Of a stretch of DNA of 64,000 nt, positions 1-11,818 are shown piece after piece (positions within the stretch are counted from its first letter, which is position 1; every line of letters begins with the position of its first letter). The position numbers and the translations under genes are program-made. Under the pieces are notes generated by a model, which was not told the origin of the DNA, made no database searches, and was given only the letters and a program-made list of their open reading frames with translations. This DNA is from Mesocentrotus franciscanus. Lineage: Eukaryota > Echinodermata > Echinoidea > Camarodonta > Strongylocentrotidae. The stretch covers positions 35,852,737 to 35,916,736 of the forward strand of contig CP137672.1 of NCBI GenBank assembly GCA_037976565.1. Direction: 5' to 3'.

Positions 1-71
1 GATTATGAATGAAAAATATATCTCACTGCTGAAATGACCTTAAAGGGATGGATGGGGGAGAAATATAGATA

Positions 72-262
72 AAAAGAGAGAGAGAGTGAGTGAGAGAGAG
101 AGAGAGTGAGAGAGTTATTAAGTACGAGGAAGAAAGAAATTGAGAGATATTGAGAAAAGAAGGGAAAGAGAGAGGGGAACAGGAAGGGAGAAATAGAAAA
201 GGCAAAGAAAGGGTGAGAGGGTGAGAGATATGGAAGAGAGATATAGAGAGAGGGGAGGAGTT
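72..262. repeat. GA-rich microsatellite / purine tract
   Basis: Runs of GA dinucleotides (72-113) pass into a looser purine-rich tract with AGAGAG and GGGAAAG blocks. The opposite strand is a CT tract, which gives long but meaningless Ser/Leu-rich reading frames. No gene is implied. Confidence 0.9.
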
Positions 263-2990
263 TTTCTCTGCTTTGTTTAGGGCAGATGAAAGTAAGAAGG
301 AGGGAAGGGAATCAAACACATAAGAGAGAAAGGTGACATGACGATCAATCGGTTAAAAAGGATAAGTTACAGATGTGAGAGTGTGGGAATTAGATAGCAC
401 GAGGCCGCTGAGGGCAGGAGGTAATGGAGTTGGGTCGATAAGAGACACGAAATTCAACACATTAACGCATTAAAGGGAGATGGTAGAAGTCAGTTTCCAT
501 GTGCAGAAGGCCATAATTCGCTGACACCAGACTTGGTGGAAATACCATTAATGGGTGTACAAGTCTGCACGCAGCAAACCCAAGGTCCCATCAAGAAAAA
601 ACCTAGTCTCTCGGAGAGTCTTCGGGAAATGTAAGATAATTACTTTTCCACATGGGGCGATTGGTAGAAAATGCAGATCATTACATAGGCCTGTTGGTCA
701 TGACACTGCTAAACCTTGAGATCGACAACACCTGTTTGAGGGTAAACATCCGAATGGTGTCGAATTCCCCATGAGAACCCACTACTATGCGTCTTTAAAT
801 TCGAGGAGAGTGAGATAATGTTGGCGATGGTCATAAAAGTGGTTTGTGAAGTTGTTGTTGGCAGCAATAGTTGGTGACTGGTTGGTGATCATGTTGATGA
901 TGGTGGCTGTAGTGGTGGTAAGACATGGTAATTCGCAACCAACAATCTCACAATTAATACCTTCACAAATTATCTCAAAACTCACCTCTTAATTCATATA
1001 TCATAATTGTAAAGCGCATTTAAACATGTATATGGAAAATGCGCTATATAAATGCAATATTATTATTAATTGCCACGATTGCGATGGTGGTGTCGGTGGA
1101 AGTAGTTACGATTGTGGGTTTTGTTATGGTCGTGGTTGTGGTGAAAGTGACTAGTCATTCGGTCGGTTTTCGGCTCTGCTCTTAATGATGATGATGATTA
1201 TGATGTACTTGTATATGTTGATTATGATAATTAAAGCTATACAATGATGGTGCTCAATAGACCAACAAAAGTGGTCCATTAAAATTAATAAGTTAAACAA
1301 ATAACCTGCTCTCCATAAACCTACACAGACCGAGATGTATACATTTGTCTCGTGGTGCATGTTGTAATCGTTGACGATTACCAAAGGAAATTACTTTGTG
1401 CCGTACCAACAAGGATGTGAGCGAAGAGGACATTCGTGATAGGTCATAATGAATTCCACACTCATCGCTTCAAATATCCAACATGAAATGTCATCATTAC
1501 CAGTGATGTTCGTGATTAAAGTAACATTATATTTAATACATCTAGCTCGTTTCCTTTGGGGTTTTTCCCTGTTCTTCACGACCAACAATGAGAGTAAACA
1601 TAAGATTTCCCTCAATTAAATTTTTCGGCTCGGTCACAATTGCATGTAACATTCCTGAAGAAGTATTTTCTTCAGGAGTCCCGAGCGAGGGCATGTTTAT
1701 AAATTAATTCGGTACTGCTCACATAATATCCTATGGATCCCTAGGGAAAATATTGAACGCAGTCCGATTAACCTCGGTATATTCAGTTGCAGATTTTCAA
1801 TGTTTCCTTTTCAAGATAGTTTGTTTCCTCTTAAATCCATTTCATTTAATTCTACGTATACGGAGCTAACAATCACCCAGAAGCTGTTTGACATAAATCT
1901 AGATGTTCAAATCTATGCTTTAAAAAACCTCAAACGGCACAAAACACATGTTGAAAGTAAAGTTACCAAATTCAATCATTTGTTATACCAGGGCCGGGGA
2001 TTGGGGAGATATGGGGACTTTTAGGAGGGGATGTGAAGTGATAAGCTTCCCCAGGACACAACCTTTCCTGTTTGAGGACAGAGTTCCAGCGGGGCACTCT
2101 GTACGTGCAGTTGGGTGTTGTGGGCTATTTAACGAAGCTTGTCTGATTAAAGACATGGACGGCTGTGAATTATACAGATGGCGTTAATTGCTGAATATAC
2201 CCGTTTTACAACCCCACTACAACATTTAGCAGTAGTGCCCCCCTCGGCCTATATTAAAAACAGATCAAAGTTGCTACGATAATACGAGACCGTTCACATT
2301 GCAATAATATATGTGCATTCTTTTCAAATTTCCTCCTATAATAATTATGTTCGATTCGCAAGAACCACGAAGAAGGAGAAGACACTAACAAGCTTGATTG
2401 AGTAAATGTCAAAGTACATACACCAATCTGCACAAATATTCTGTTCTTTGCTAGCAATGAATGTCTCCATTGCTGGCAAAGAACATAATACAATGTTTGA
2501 ATGTATTTTTCGTTGTTCGAAATTCAGAAGATTTCTTTTTTTTCGATTTCAAATACAAATCAACCAAAAGATTTTCTGATCAGTCTGGTTACTGATACTA
2601 TTTTGGCTTTGCTTTGTTTTTTAATGTCTGAACCCTCTTGTGCATGAAATAATATTAACAAAATTTATATGAAAGCAGGTTTTCATCTTATTACATTTTG
2701 GTAAAATTGGTTCAAAAAATATCCCGTTGCAATTTTGCACCGTGCCATGCCAATCTACATGTCCTGATTGAGTGGAATTACGAATACGTTGGCGGTGGAT
2801 TGTAAATCTCCCGTAAATCTACCCCGACAGAGGCATGCATTAATACCTCTGTTTTCATATTAGAAATATGCATGGCTTCCATAATCGTTTGTAATAATAG
2901 TGGGTTGAGATGAGGCACTGTGTTGCGTTAAAGGGATTCCCACAGGACACAGTATTTGTCAATACAATATAGCTATAAGTATATTACCGA
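263..2990. other. Gene-free stretch
   Basis: I see no open frame with recognisable protein similarity and no consistent splice structure. The only repeat-like piece I can name is a retroposon tail near 1.0 kb. A small hairpin (CTTTGCTAGCAATG ... CATTGCTGGCAAAG) lies at about 2,447-2,482. Confidence 0.5.
1002..1069 (+). mobile_element. SINE/CR1-like retroposon 3' tail
   Basis: The segment contains AAAGCGCATTTAAACATG, then GCGCTATATAAATGCAATA and a run of ATT repeats. This is the usual 3' end of tRNA-derived SINEs and their partner CR1-like LINEs in marine invertebrates. Only the tail is visible. The same kind of tail appears in reverse at about 46.66-46.72 kb and at the low-coordinate end of the SINE at 3.0 kb. 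Confidence 0.55.
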
Positions 2991-2999
2991 GAAAGTCAG

Positions 3000-3292
3000 A
3001 GATAATAATACATTGTAATAATGATATTCCGTTCTTACATAGCGCATATTACATTATAACGTCCCAGTGCGCTTCCAAAGAGCTTTGGAAATTATTACCA
3101 TAGCTTTAGCGTTATCAGCGCACAGTGCATTTCAAGGAATAATCCGACTCATTTACCTCACCTGGGTCAAGTGTGGCAAATGTAGATTAATGTCTTGCCA
3201 AAGGACATTAGTGCCGCGGTGGGACTTGAACAGCGGACCCTGTGATCCACATTCCGGTGACATATCCAGTCGACCACGAAACCTCTGTCAGA
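3000..3292 (-). mobile_element. tRNA-derived SINE
   Basis: Read on the minus strand this begins with a tRNA-like head. An A-box-like TGGTCGACTGG (3266-3276) is followed about 34 nt later by a B-box-like GTTCAAGTCCC (3221-3231), the spacing expected of an internal RNA polymerase III promoter. The body follows (GCACTAATGTCCTTTGGCA and a CCCAGGTGAGG block). The tail GCGCTATGTAAGAACGGAAT and ATT-rich end lie near 3,000-3,045. The order head, body, LINE-like tail is typical of deuterostome SINEs. No target-site duplication was identified. It is probably an old, transcriptionally inert copy. Confidence 0.7.
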
Positions 3293-3339
3293 GATGTCAG
3301 AAAATGTTGATTTATTTGGAAATTTAAAAATGGGAGTCT

Positions 3340-3550
3340 TCAATCATCCAATTTTATTTTCAAGCTGAACTTCTTTAACAGGAAATAATTTGACAATTCT
3401 ACACACATGCACGCAATGGGGATAGGACGTTATCAAACTTAACTTTTCCCTGTGTAAAGTGATCCATTTTGTGGGCTTGACGTGTATGAGGCTCGAACCT
3501 GAGACCTTCTGACCTAAGCCCCTCCCACTGAAACCACATCGCAATTTATT
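3340..3550 (-). mobile_element. Second tRNA-derived SINE (head clear, body unclear)
   Basis: On the minus strand, GTGGTTTCAGTGGGAGGGG (A-box-like, about 3523-3541) is followed by GGTTCGAGCC (B box, 3490-3499). This looks like the promoter half of a tRNA, but the sequence does not continue as a closed tRNA cloverleaf. The downstream body has no familiar tail and the end point is approximate. It is a different tRNA head from the neighbouring SINE, so this is a second family or an independent insertion. Confidence 0.5.
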
Positions 3551-3922
3551 ATACATAGAGCACGTAATACTAGAAAGGACATTAATAACATGGACAAAAA
3601 TCCGGAAAAGTTTGGACACGTAGTCTGAATGGTGGACCATGTCAAACGTCTCCTACTAACATATTGTCAGATATTGATGGAGCACGTGGTGTTAACCTCT
3701 CATTAAAAAAAAGAATGGAAAAAATTACTCTGTTTCCAGTTTTCTACCAAACTGAAATTAGCCTCAAAAATAAAATAAAATGATATTACTTCTACTGTTT
3801 TATGGTAAGGGAATTATTATAATGAGGTAGACGCTTTGCGTTTTATAAATCCATCAACTACTTCCACACACGTCTTAGCATAGGTTTGAAGTCTGGTTTG
3901 GTTTGCGCACCGAACTAACGCT

Positions 3923-4190
3923 TTACATTATGCAGTTGGTGGCAATGAAGCCGAACCATAAGCCGATAACCTTTACTGCCACAGCCAGCGTATATATGCG
4001 TAGGTAGGTCCAGGGATGGGCTAAAGGGGCCGCCCCACCCCACTTCCGAAAAAATAACAACAATGACGGGGGACAAATAAGGGCCTCCTTCTCAACCTCC
4101 CCACTCATTTCAAATTCATATTCCGGGATGTGGGAAACCTCCCAGCCACCCCCTTCCCTCTGACAATCCTGGATCCGCCCCTGCACACGG
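3923..4190 (-). mobile_element. GGATCCGCCCC-type non-autonomous element fragment
   Basis: On the minus strand this reads GCAGGGGCGGATCCAGGAT and then G-rich sequence ending in a GGGGCGGCCCC block. Related CGGATCC / GGCGTAG starts with C/G-rich interiors occur at about 20.52, 25.73 and 26.70 kb, so it is a dispersed family. Boundaries and superfamily are not determined. The 87-codon open frame across it is a by-product of the G-rich sequence. Confidence 0.4.
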
Positions 4191-4313
4191 AAAGGGTGTC
4201 TGGGCGCTAGTCATCAGCTGTTTCTAATTGTTTGGCGAGTGTCGCTTATATGAAGAGATCTAGCCACAGTATAAGAATGATACGTGATAACAATATTAGC
4301 AGGAGAATGGTTT

Positions 4314-4690
4314 AGTACCTTTAGTAAAGGCTGCAGGGAAGATGAGATGGGTGCGAGGATTGCACCTCTTCTATTTTGAGGGATTCCAATGACATCGAGA
4401 GATGTGTTTACTATATATCATTGCCACATCTCTCAAGGATGGTGGATCACGGAAAGGAATAGAGCACTTTACTAATGATGGGTGCAGGAAAGAGTCGAGG
4501 GGTGTGGGATTGCTACCTCTACTTTAATATTAAGGGTGTCGCTGAAGTGACTTACTCTGACAAGCCTACATTATTATCATGATTATGATAAGAAGATCAG
4601 AGTGAGAGGAGATAGAGCACTTCATTACTGGTTGGTAAAAGGAAAGCTTTCTAGGAAAGTGGAGTTGCTATACCACGACTTATTGATTTG
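4314..4690. repeat. Three decayed ~150-bp tandem units
   Basis: Related blocks recur with a spacing near 150 bases: GAGGATTGCACCTCT at about 4357, GGGATTGCTACCTCT at about 4507 and GGAGTTGCTATACCA at about 4662. Each follows a GCACTTT/GTACCTTTA-like lead and a GGGTGCAGG-like block. The units are strongly diverged, so this looks like an old local tandem triplication. Confidence 0.45.
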
Positions 4691-4699
4691 AATGTTGAT

Positions 4700-6430
4700 G
4701 AGTTGATGTACAAAAGCAACACAAATAATCTGCACTTGTAACGTGCATTATGCACATAATTTTCGCTCAATTCTCTGAAAAATTATTAATTTTTCTAGGA
4801 TTATTTTCCCCGGAAGCTATTTTTCTCAAATTAATCACTTCTTCCAAGCACTTCGGAATATGACCTGCATATTTATTGCCATTTCTATTATACAATACCA
4901 GGCTGTTTACAATTCATCACCAAAATCCCTGCAGTATAAGGAGTATAATCTTTCTTTCGATTTCATAGTTTGAACCCCAAAGGCTTCGTGCGTAATAGGA
5001 TAATTGCAACTGGTTTATGACCCTGTGTGATGAATCTGGTAAGCCGAAAATGTGAAAGGTTTGATGAAAGGTATCAATATATTATTTAACTTTTGAAAAT
5101 ATACTGTGACAATTGGTCCAATTGGTCCAATAGGTGCTAGGAACCAGTATTATATGGGTGGTGACGATGGCATGAAATTCCTTTGAAATTCTGTAATTCA
5201 AGGTTAGTGCATGTTTCTCGGTACGAATATAATTCTAATAATTCTTGTAAATGTGTACATCAGATTTCCCCACTAAGAGTTGATCATTGTTCTTAAAAAG
5301 GATATTACCTTACATACGAAGACGATATAATAAACTTTCACACGACCATGTCAAAATGTCAAACAACTACCAGAGACGAAAATTCCTTTTTTCATTAAAA
5401 AAATTCTACTCAGACAGGAATTCTAGAAGTCGACCGCTAAGACATTCAAGAAATCCATTCATGTATTTGCTTGCTATCAACACAGAGGCAGGCAGGCTTT
5501 ACTCGCAGGGGCACACTTCCCTTTTATCACCCGATTCACCAATCTCACACGGTAGTATATACTGTATCGTATTATGAACATGTCACAGGTTTAGTTGTAT
5601 CTAGATAATAATCCCTAAGCCAGCCTATGGATATGACACTGTTTGACACCATGTGCCTTCCTAAATTGAGATGGATTATACAGGCAGTTGTATGGCAAGT
5701 GATGGGGATGTAAAATGTTTATAAGATTTGTTATTAAATCCATGATACGATGGAAAATGGCTGACACTATATGCAGACAGTTTACTCAGGTGAAACAAAA
5801 GCATTAGACCTTTATTTTTGTTTTCAACATTTGTTATTTGCACTCTTTTCTTCCATTTCGTTCCATATAAGGTATGTAATTCACCTTGGCACCTCACACT
5901 GACGCACAGCATATCAACATCCTGGGATAGCTTCTAGGAACCCCTGAAAGGGACTATCATTCCAAGGTTCAAGCTTTTCAAGGGCTATGTCATTACCACA
6001 TACAAAACAATTTACACAAAATACATTACCATGTAATATTACCTATATAAATCACGTTCGCATTGCATTCTACGCATGGTCATGTTCACATCAGAGATAA
6101 TAATGTGTCTGTTCACACATTTCCACATTTCACTGGATGAAGACGCTGAAAATGCTCTTGAGTTGATTTCTTGAAAGTCTTTACGATTGTGTTCAATGTG
6201 GTCGCCGTATGGCATTGAATCTGAACTCCCAGGATCGCCTGCATACAGTCAGTAAAAGTGATAAAAAGTGACATGTTACCAAATTAACCATAATTTTGAT
6301 ATGTTAGAACAGGAGCACAGTGAACTACTCATATAGTAAATAGTTATGGCAGCTATTAGTATTCCTCGGTGAAACTGTTCATTATTTGTTGAGCATCCTC
6401 ATCATATTAATCTTAAGTTTGATAACCCTC
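4700..6430. other. Gene-free stretch
   Basis: AT-rich sequence without a recognisable coding exon. Its right part (about 6,155-6,198) contains one arm of the dispersed GATCGCAAAGACTTTC foldback family described at 18.1 kb and elsewhere. Confidence 0.45.
6150..6200. repeat. Partial copy of the GATCGCAAAGACTTTC foldback family
   Basis: The sequence CTTGAGTTGATTTCTTGAAA followed by GTCTTTACGATTGTG matches the right arm of the dispersed foldback. No convincing left arm is present, so this is a partial or heavily decayed copy. Confidence 0.5.
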
Positions 6431-6439
6431 AATAATACT

Positions 6440-6440
<1 letters not shown>

Positions 6441-6479
<39 letters not shown>

Positions 6480-6545
6480 TCTTTCTTCTATTCTCTTCTC
6501 TTCTCTTCCCTTTCTCTCTCTCCTCTTATTTTGCCTTTTTCTCTC
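6441..6545. repeat. CT microsatellite
   Basis: A C run followed by about 18 CT units, then imperfect CTTCTC/TCTCTT sequence. Simple repeat only. Confidence 0.9.
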
Positions 6546-8270
6546 TTATCTCTTTACCATTTTAATTCTTACTTCAATGTGTCTTTTCAGTTTTAAACTT
6601 TTTTATTGTCTATCAGAAATGTATTATTCTCTGAAATTGTATACATTTAATTTCTTTTTTTTAATTAAGTATTATTTGCTTGATGCATTTGTTTGCTATT
6701 ATTATTTTTTATTTTTTAACCGTTACCACTCTTTTATTGTCTTATTCTTCACGTGTTCTTTATTTATTTTTTCGTTAGCTACTTCGTCACCACCGTAGCT
6801 CTTTTCCTTGTTTTCCTTTTATCAGCCGGTTATTTCCAGAGGCACACTCCATGTGAGCTCATAAAATTCTTATATTTTTTTTTATCTACTTGCCATATTA
6901 ATATTCCTTCATCTTTTTTCAATATTGGTAGGCGCTAATTATTATTTCGCCCTTGTAACACATAATTCAATAAAGCTTTCCTTCTCTGCCATCTCTGTTC
7001 TCGCCGAAAATGACCGTTCTTCTCATCACTTCAAAATGATGGGATAAACTCAACCTTATGGAGCAGCTCATTCCACACAAGACCTTTCTAATATGTATGG
7101 AAGTGACACACATTTTCTTGTAACATCATCATTTTCAGTCTGATTGAGTCTGTATTGCACATTTCAAACTGTGATTGGCCGATTATATAATCGACTAAGA
7201 TCCTGGTCAAATTATAAACACCTGATATTCTTATTTTGACCATTCAAAACAGATTTTCTTCTGACATCATTTAACGGCTGAGATCCAACAAGGATCACCA
7301 ATTTTGTTGACTGTTTTCATCATTTTCACCCAGTTTGTACGTCACTTTGATCAATGTTGTGGATGGACATACTTTTGTTGGTGTAGACAAATCCTTTTGG
7401 GGTGGTAAGAGATTTACATCTTTGTACATCTATAATTCCTTACAAAGCTTGAAACGTTAAATAACATCGACCTCACCTCAACTCTGTAACCCCCATCATG
7501 ATGATATCTTGGGCTCGGTAAGAATCATTTCTCATTTCATTCGGTCCTTGAGAGTCAGGTTCGTGTATCAGTGCAATTTGTTAAGGGGCGGCAGATAAGA
7601 AGAGCCGTCTCAATCTATTAATGCCCCTAAGCACAAACCGGTGCTGGCAAACATGACTTCTAAGAGTAAGAAAAGAAAACGAAACATTGATAAATAGGCC
7701 AGATATTACAAAGAGGGAAAGAGGGATGGGAAGAGTCCCAAAGATATAGAATGACTTGAAGATCCAGTAAGAAACAAAAATGAAAGAAGAACCTGAGAAG
7801 AGGAAAGAATGGTACATTTACATTACGAGAGATTGAGACTCGGAGGCAAATGGAAATTTAACGAGCAAGAAAATGAGAAATATTGGACTGCAATCATGAT
7901 AACGAAAGATAGGGTAAGGTTAGGCTTGTATTTCATTCAGTTGCAATGAGAAAGGAGAGCATTTCTGAAGATTTGTAGAAAATATAAAAGCAAACTATTC
8001 TGGTCATCGCCCTTTAAAATATAGAAATCATAGCACATATTACGAGCTAAGAAAACCAGTGCCAACTCAGAATGACAAATTAGTGCCCTAGTTAGTTATT
8101 CCTAGAAGTTTGTATTACCCGATTTTTCTCGCTTAACATTTAAACGTTTTCGATAAACTTCTGTCTTATTCGGTAAGCTTCTCAATTTCGGTAAAATTTT
8201 CTCTCTTATTTTTATTAAAAAGAGATGTAATATGTGAAAAACGGATGAACTACAGGGTATATGTTAAGAT
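6546..8270. other. Gene-free stretch
   Basis: T-rich, then balanced AT-rich sequence. Short open frames on both strands show no family resemblance and no splice support. Confidence 0.45.
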
Positions 8271-8275
8271 GGCAC

Positions 8276-8293
8276 ATAGTAGTACATGTAGTA

Positions 8294-8346
<53 letters not shown>

Positions 8347-8347
8347 C

Positions 8348-8418
<71 letters not shown>

Positions 8419-8462
8419 AAGTAGTAGTATTAGTAGTAGTTGGAGGAGTAATAGTAGTATTA
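8276..8462. repeat. AGT trinucleotide satellite
   Basis: About 180 bases of nearly pure AGT (TAG) units with one CAG interruption near 8346. It creates poly-Ser, poly-Val, poly-Thr, poly-Tyr and poly-Leu frames on both strands, none of them genes. The same trinucleotide dominates the 1-kb array at 40.9-41.9 kb. Confidence 0.95.
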
Positions 8463-8595
8463 TGTGGGCCAATATACAATCAAAATACTATCCCTCTCTA
8501 TTTGTTTGTAACATTTTCAGGAGCACTTGCCCTGTATTTTAACGTTTGTTGGTGGCGACAAAACATTTGGCCCAATTTATGACATTGAAATAAAA

Positions 8596-8646
8596 CAGTC
8601 GCAACACCCAATTGGCCTGAAGTCAAGACCAATTGAGTGTTGCAAC
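8596..8646. repeat. Short foldback (GCAACACCCAATTGG)
   Basis: GCAACACCCAATTGG and CCAATTGAGTGTTGC are inverted copies separated by about 17 bases. It may be a small foldback element or a chance hairpin. Confidence 0.4.
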
Positions 8647-9591
8647 ATTCACCTGTCTGGCAAAATAGATCAATGCTTTTAAGAAGTCACTTTTGTTTCT
8701 TCACAGACCTGTATCAAGAAACAATCAGTGGCGTCTCATCTGATGGTGCCTGCGTACACAAGTCCCACCCCCTTCAAAAATGATAATGAATTATGAGAAA
8801 TATAAATTATAATAGTATAACAATTACAGTAATTTACCTGGCAGGTGATAGACATAAGCAGCATGTGAGCTGATAGATTCCGTATAATTATAATACCTAT
8901 CTTTCGTGTGTGGGGATAACTCCGACTCCCCCAACCTCCCCCATTGTTTTCCCAATTTCTGGCCAAACTATTGATGATACAATAATTGTACAGCAGTCCA
9001 TCGTCTCTCGGCCCTGTGGTATTTTCTTTTTAAATCAGCACTGTTATTACTTATGTCCACGCTCCAATTAGGAAAAGACAACGGTTCATAAATATGTTTG
9101 TTTTAAATCTCGACTGTTTATGAATTATTGCATGGCAAGCAAGTTTGTGTGGATAAAGACATGTGTGTCATGCTTTTCTAATTCATCAAATAGGCACTTT
9201 CGAACCACCATTTTGTTTTGTTTCATATCAAACAGTTATAAATCAAAGCTGAAGTCTTGTTTCCACTGTGTTTATGGAATATCGAACTGCAATAAACTTT
9301 CACGAGGTTCCTGACATAAACATTGGAAAAACCTCATTTTTATTTCGTTTCGTGACGTTTGCACGTGATATTCATTATTCAGTCTTTTGCTAAAGTCTTA
9401 CTGACCATTTAACGCTCTCTTCATGAAATTGTCCATGAAGGCGAGAAAACTCCACACACAAATTATGAATTACGAGAATAATGCATTGTAGATATTGCAA
9501 AACATTTACCTCCGATCCCCCATACTTTTTTGTTCCTAATAGTGAAAACTTACACAAAGATAAATGCTGTTCTTTATCCCACCCCATCCTC

Positions 9592-9618
9592 TTCTCTCTT
9601 TCTCTCTCTATCTATACA

Positions 9619-9649
<31 letters not shown>

Positions 9650-9894
9650 CTCTCTCTCACTCTCTCTGTCTGTCTCGGTCTCTCTTTCTATCTCTTTGCT
9701 GTGAATCGAATTGATTGGATGGGATAATATTTGAGCTCAAGGAGTCGCAATGTGCCAGTCATGAGCGCTTTACAAGACTCCACTATTATAATGTACATGT
9801 ATTATAGAGAAGCAATTCGTTTACTATCATTTTCTTTCTTTTCAGGGCAACCCTGTCATCGCATCTCTCTTTCTCTCTCTCTCTCTCTCTATCC

Positions 9895-9963
<69 letters not shown>

Positions 9964-9990
9964 CTCTCAATCCCTCTCACCTCTCCCCTC
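9592..9990. repeat. Two CT microsatellite blocks
   Basis: CT-rich blocks at 9592-9700 and 9862-9990 separated by about 160 bases of unique sequence. The reading frames through them (poly Ser-Leu, or Arg-Glu on the minus strand) are simple-sequence artefacts. Confidence 0.9.
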
Positions 9991-11150
9991 TCCTCATATT
10001 GTACATTTTCATCGTCACACTGACTGTAAACCTACTTTTTTCTTCAACGAGTTAATATAATATTTCTATTTCACATTCACATGAGCGAATTGATATCAAA
10101 CTCAAGACGACTGTTTGACTGAAGGAAGAAGAAGAAGGACTCAGCCAACGTCCTTTTTTGTCACACAACGCTGATCGCATATACGACCAACATGCCCAAG
10201 TGTTTGGTTTAGATCGCGTTTCTCCAGCGAGAAATCTTTGTCAACAGCTTGTGAAATATCATATTTATTTGATTCTACCAAGTTAGTGCGATGCCTTACG
10301 TTTCAAACATCCATATTTCGACATGTTCTGCGTCTTATTTCATATTCTCGTATTTATTCAACAAAGCGGACGTTTTGGAGACGCCTTACTCTTCTTCCAT
10401 ACTAAATAGTGGCGAGGAAAAAAGAAAAACACCTCTTCAGTATCACCATGGTTACTACTGACAGACGAAGAATTTGTCTTTGATTTAAATTATCATGAGC
10501 GCCATTTATAATAAAGTGCGGCTACAATCCAGCTCTATTTCATCAGCAGCATTGCTGTCGCCATCCACCCAAGGCCAATAAACCTTTGAAATTAATCTCA
10601 TATTGAGTTATGCATAAATCATAACAGAAAACATGTACTTTCGGAAGCGTCCATCTTGCATACATAATAGACAGGGCATGAAGAAAAAGACGAACGAGTG
10701 TAGATGGGACTTTAAAGAACTGCCGAAATTAAGTGGTATCTTCCAGCAATTTTGAGGTATTAATATGGAGACAGTAGACCCAATACATTTAATAAGCCCG
10801 TTCGTAGAGAGAATTTGTTCATAGGCAGATAAAGGTTAGTTGTACCAAAATTGTAAAACCCATCGAGGAGAATACTGGATTTGTGCTCATGAAAGTTATG
10901 TAATCATTATTCATTCATTCACCGACGGCACATTCTCTGATACACAGGTAGAAGTATTCTTCTCAAGAGGGAAAACGAAAGGTATTCACGAAGCACCTTT
11001 ATCACTTTGGCAATGATTATTCTAAAATGCACAAAGTGGGACGTCTCCATGTGTAAAAGATCTGTGAATATTTTGAGGTCAAAACTACCTACGAAATGGT
11101 ATAATATTAAAACTATATAGTAGCCCAGATTGTATGATCTTGTGACAATT
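9991..11150. other. Gene-free stretch
   Basis: No long open frame and no recognisable exon on either strand. No repeat structure stands out. Confidence 0.45.
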
Positions 11151-11175
11151 GCTCCGCGGCCATTTTCTTATTCTC

Positions 11176-11245
11176 GTTAATCCCTAACCTTAACCCTGGA
11201 CCCAACCATCCTAATCCTAATCCTAATCCTTATCCTAATTCCAAT
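11176..11245. repeat. Degenerate CCTAAT / CCCTAA hexamer tract
   Basis: The sequence TTAATCCCTAACCTTAACCC is followed about 15 bases later by four or five CCTAAT units. These are one base away from the CCCTAA telomere repeat. The tract is too short and degenerate to be a telomere. Confidence 0.6.
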
Positions 11246-11655
11246 GAAGTCCAAAATCTGTATATTTGAATTAATATAACACTGGAGCGATGTTTTCGGG
11301 GCACTTTAAATGTCGGATCACTAAAATGGGTATTTCTCTTTTCTTCTTAAGAAAAGAAATAAACCAAAGAAGAAAAATTAACTATGAAACAAAATGATTC
11401 CTCTCCACAATATTCATGATGACCATCTTTCTAACCATGCCTTGCAAAGTAAGACAAAAAAATACCCGGTTACTGCGTCTGATGTCTACCAGCCAGACAG
11501 ACAGCATGCTTTGGATCACAACATAGTTGAGGTATCAGTCACATCGCTAAACTGACGCCACCCGGTCTCCACACTGATCAATTTTCTTCCATTCGAGGTA
11601 AAGTAATTTTGTTCGGTCTGTTTTCGGGGTCTCGTCATTGTGACTGAGTTATAAT

Positions 11656-11818
11656 AGGGGCTTTTCGTTTGTGTGGACGAGAACGTGGACCGCCACGTGT
11701 GACATCCTTTTAAGGTTATGTGACGTCCTCTAAAGGCACTGCCGGGCACGGCCCAGTGCCTTAACACAATGTCACACGCGGCAGTCCACGTTCTCGTCCA
11801 CACAAACGAAAAGCCTCT
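11656..11818. mobile_element. Foldback MITE, 163 bp
   Basis: Terminal inverted repeats of about 45-50 bp bound the element. The left end reads GGGGCTTTTCGTTTGTGTGG and continues ACGAGAACGTGGAC; the right end is its inverse with few mismatches, ending in AAAGCCTCT. ATAAT stands on both sides (ATAAT before, AATAAT after), a plausible target-site duplication. There is no room for a transposase. A 135-codon minus-strand frame (11,516-11,923) runs through it and is not a gene. Confidence 0.75.

Noticed and set aside
2447..2490. Small hairpin near CTTTGCTAGCAATG
   Set aside because: Short, single, with mismatches; no second copy noticed.
3490..3541. True tRNA gene
   Set aside because: A and B boxes are present but no complete cloverleaf forms; a SINE head fits better.
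8215..8542. Long poly-Ser, poly-Val, poly-Leu and poly-Thr/Tyr frames on both strands
   Set aside because: They are translations of the AGT trinucleotide repeat.
9481..10060. Ser/Leu-rich and Arg/Glu-rich frames
   Set aside because: CT/GA microsatellite.
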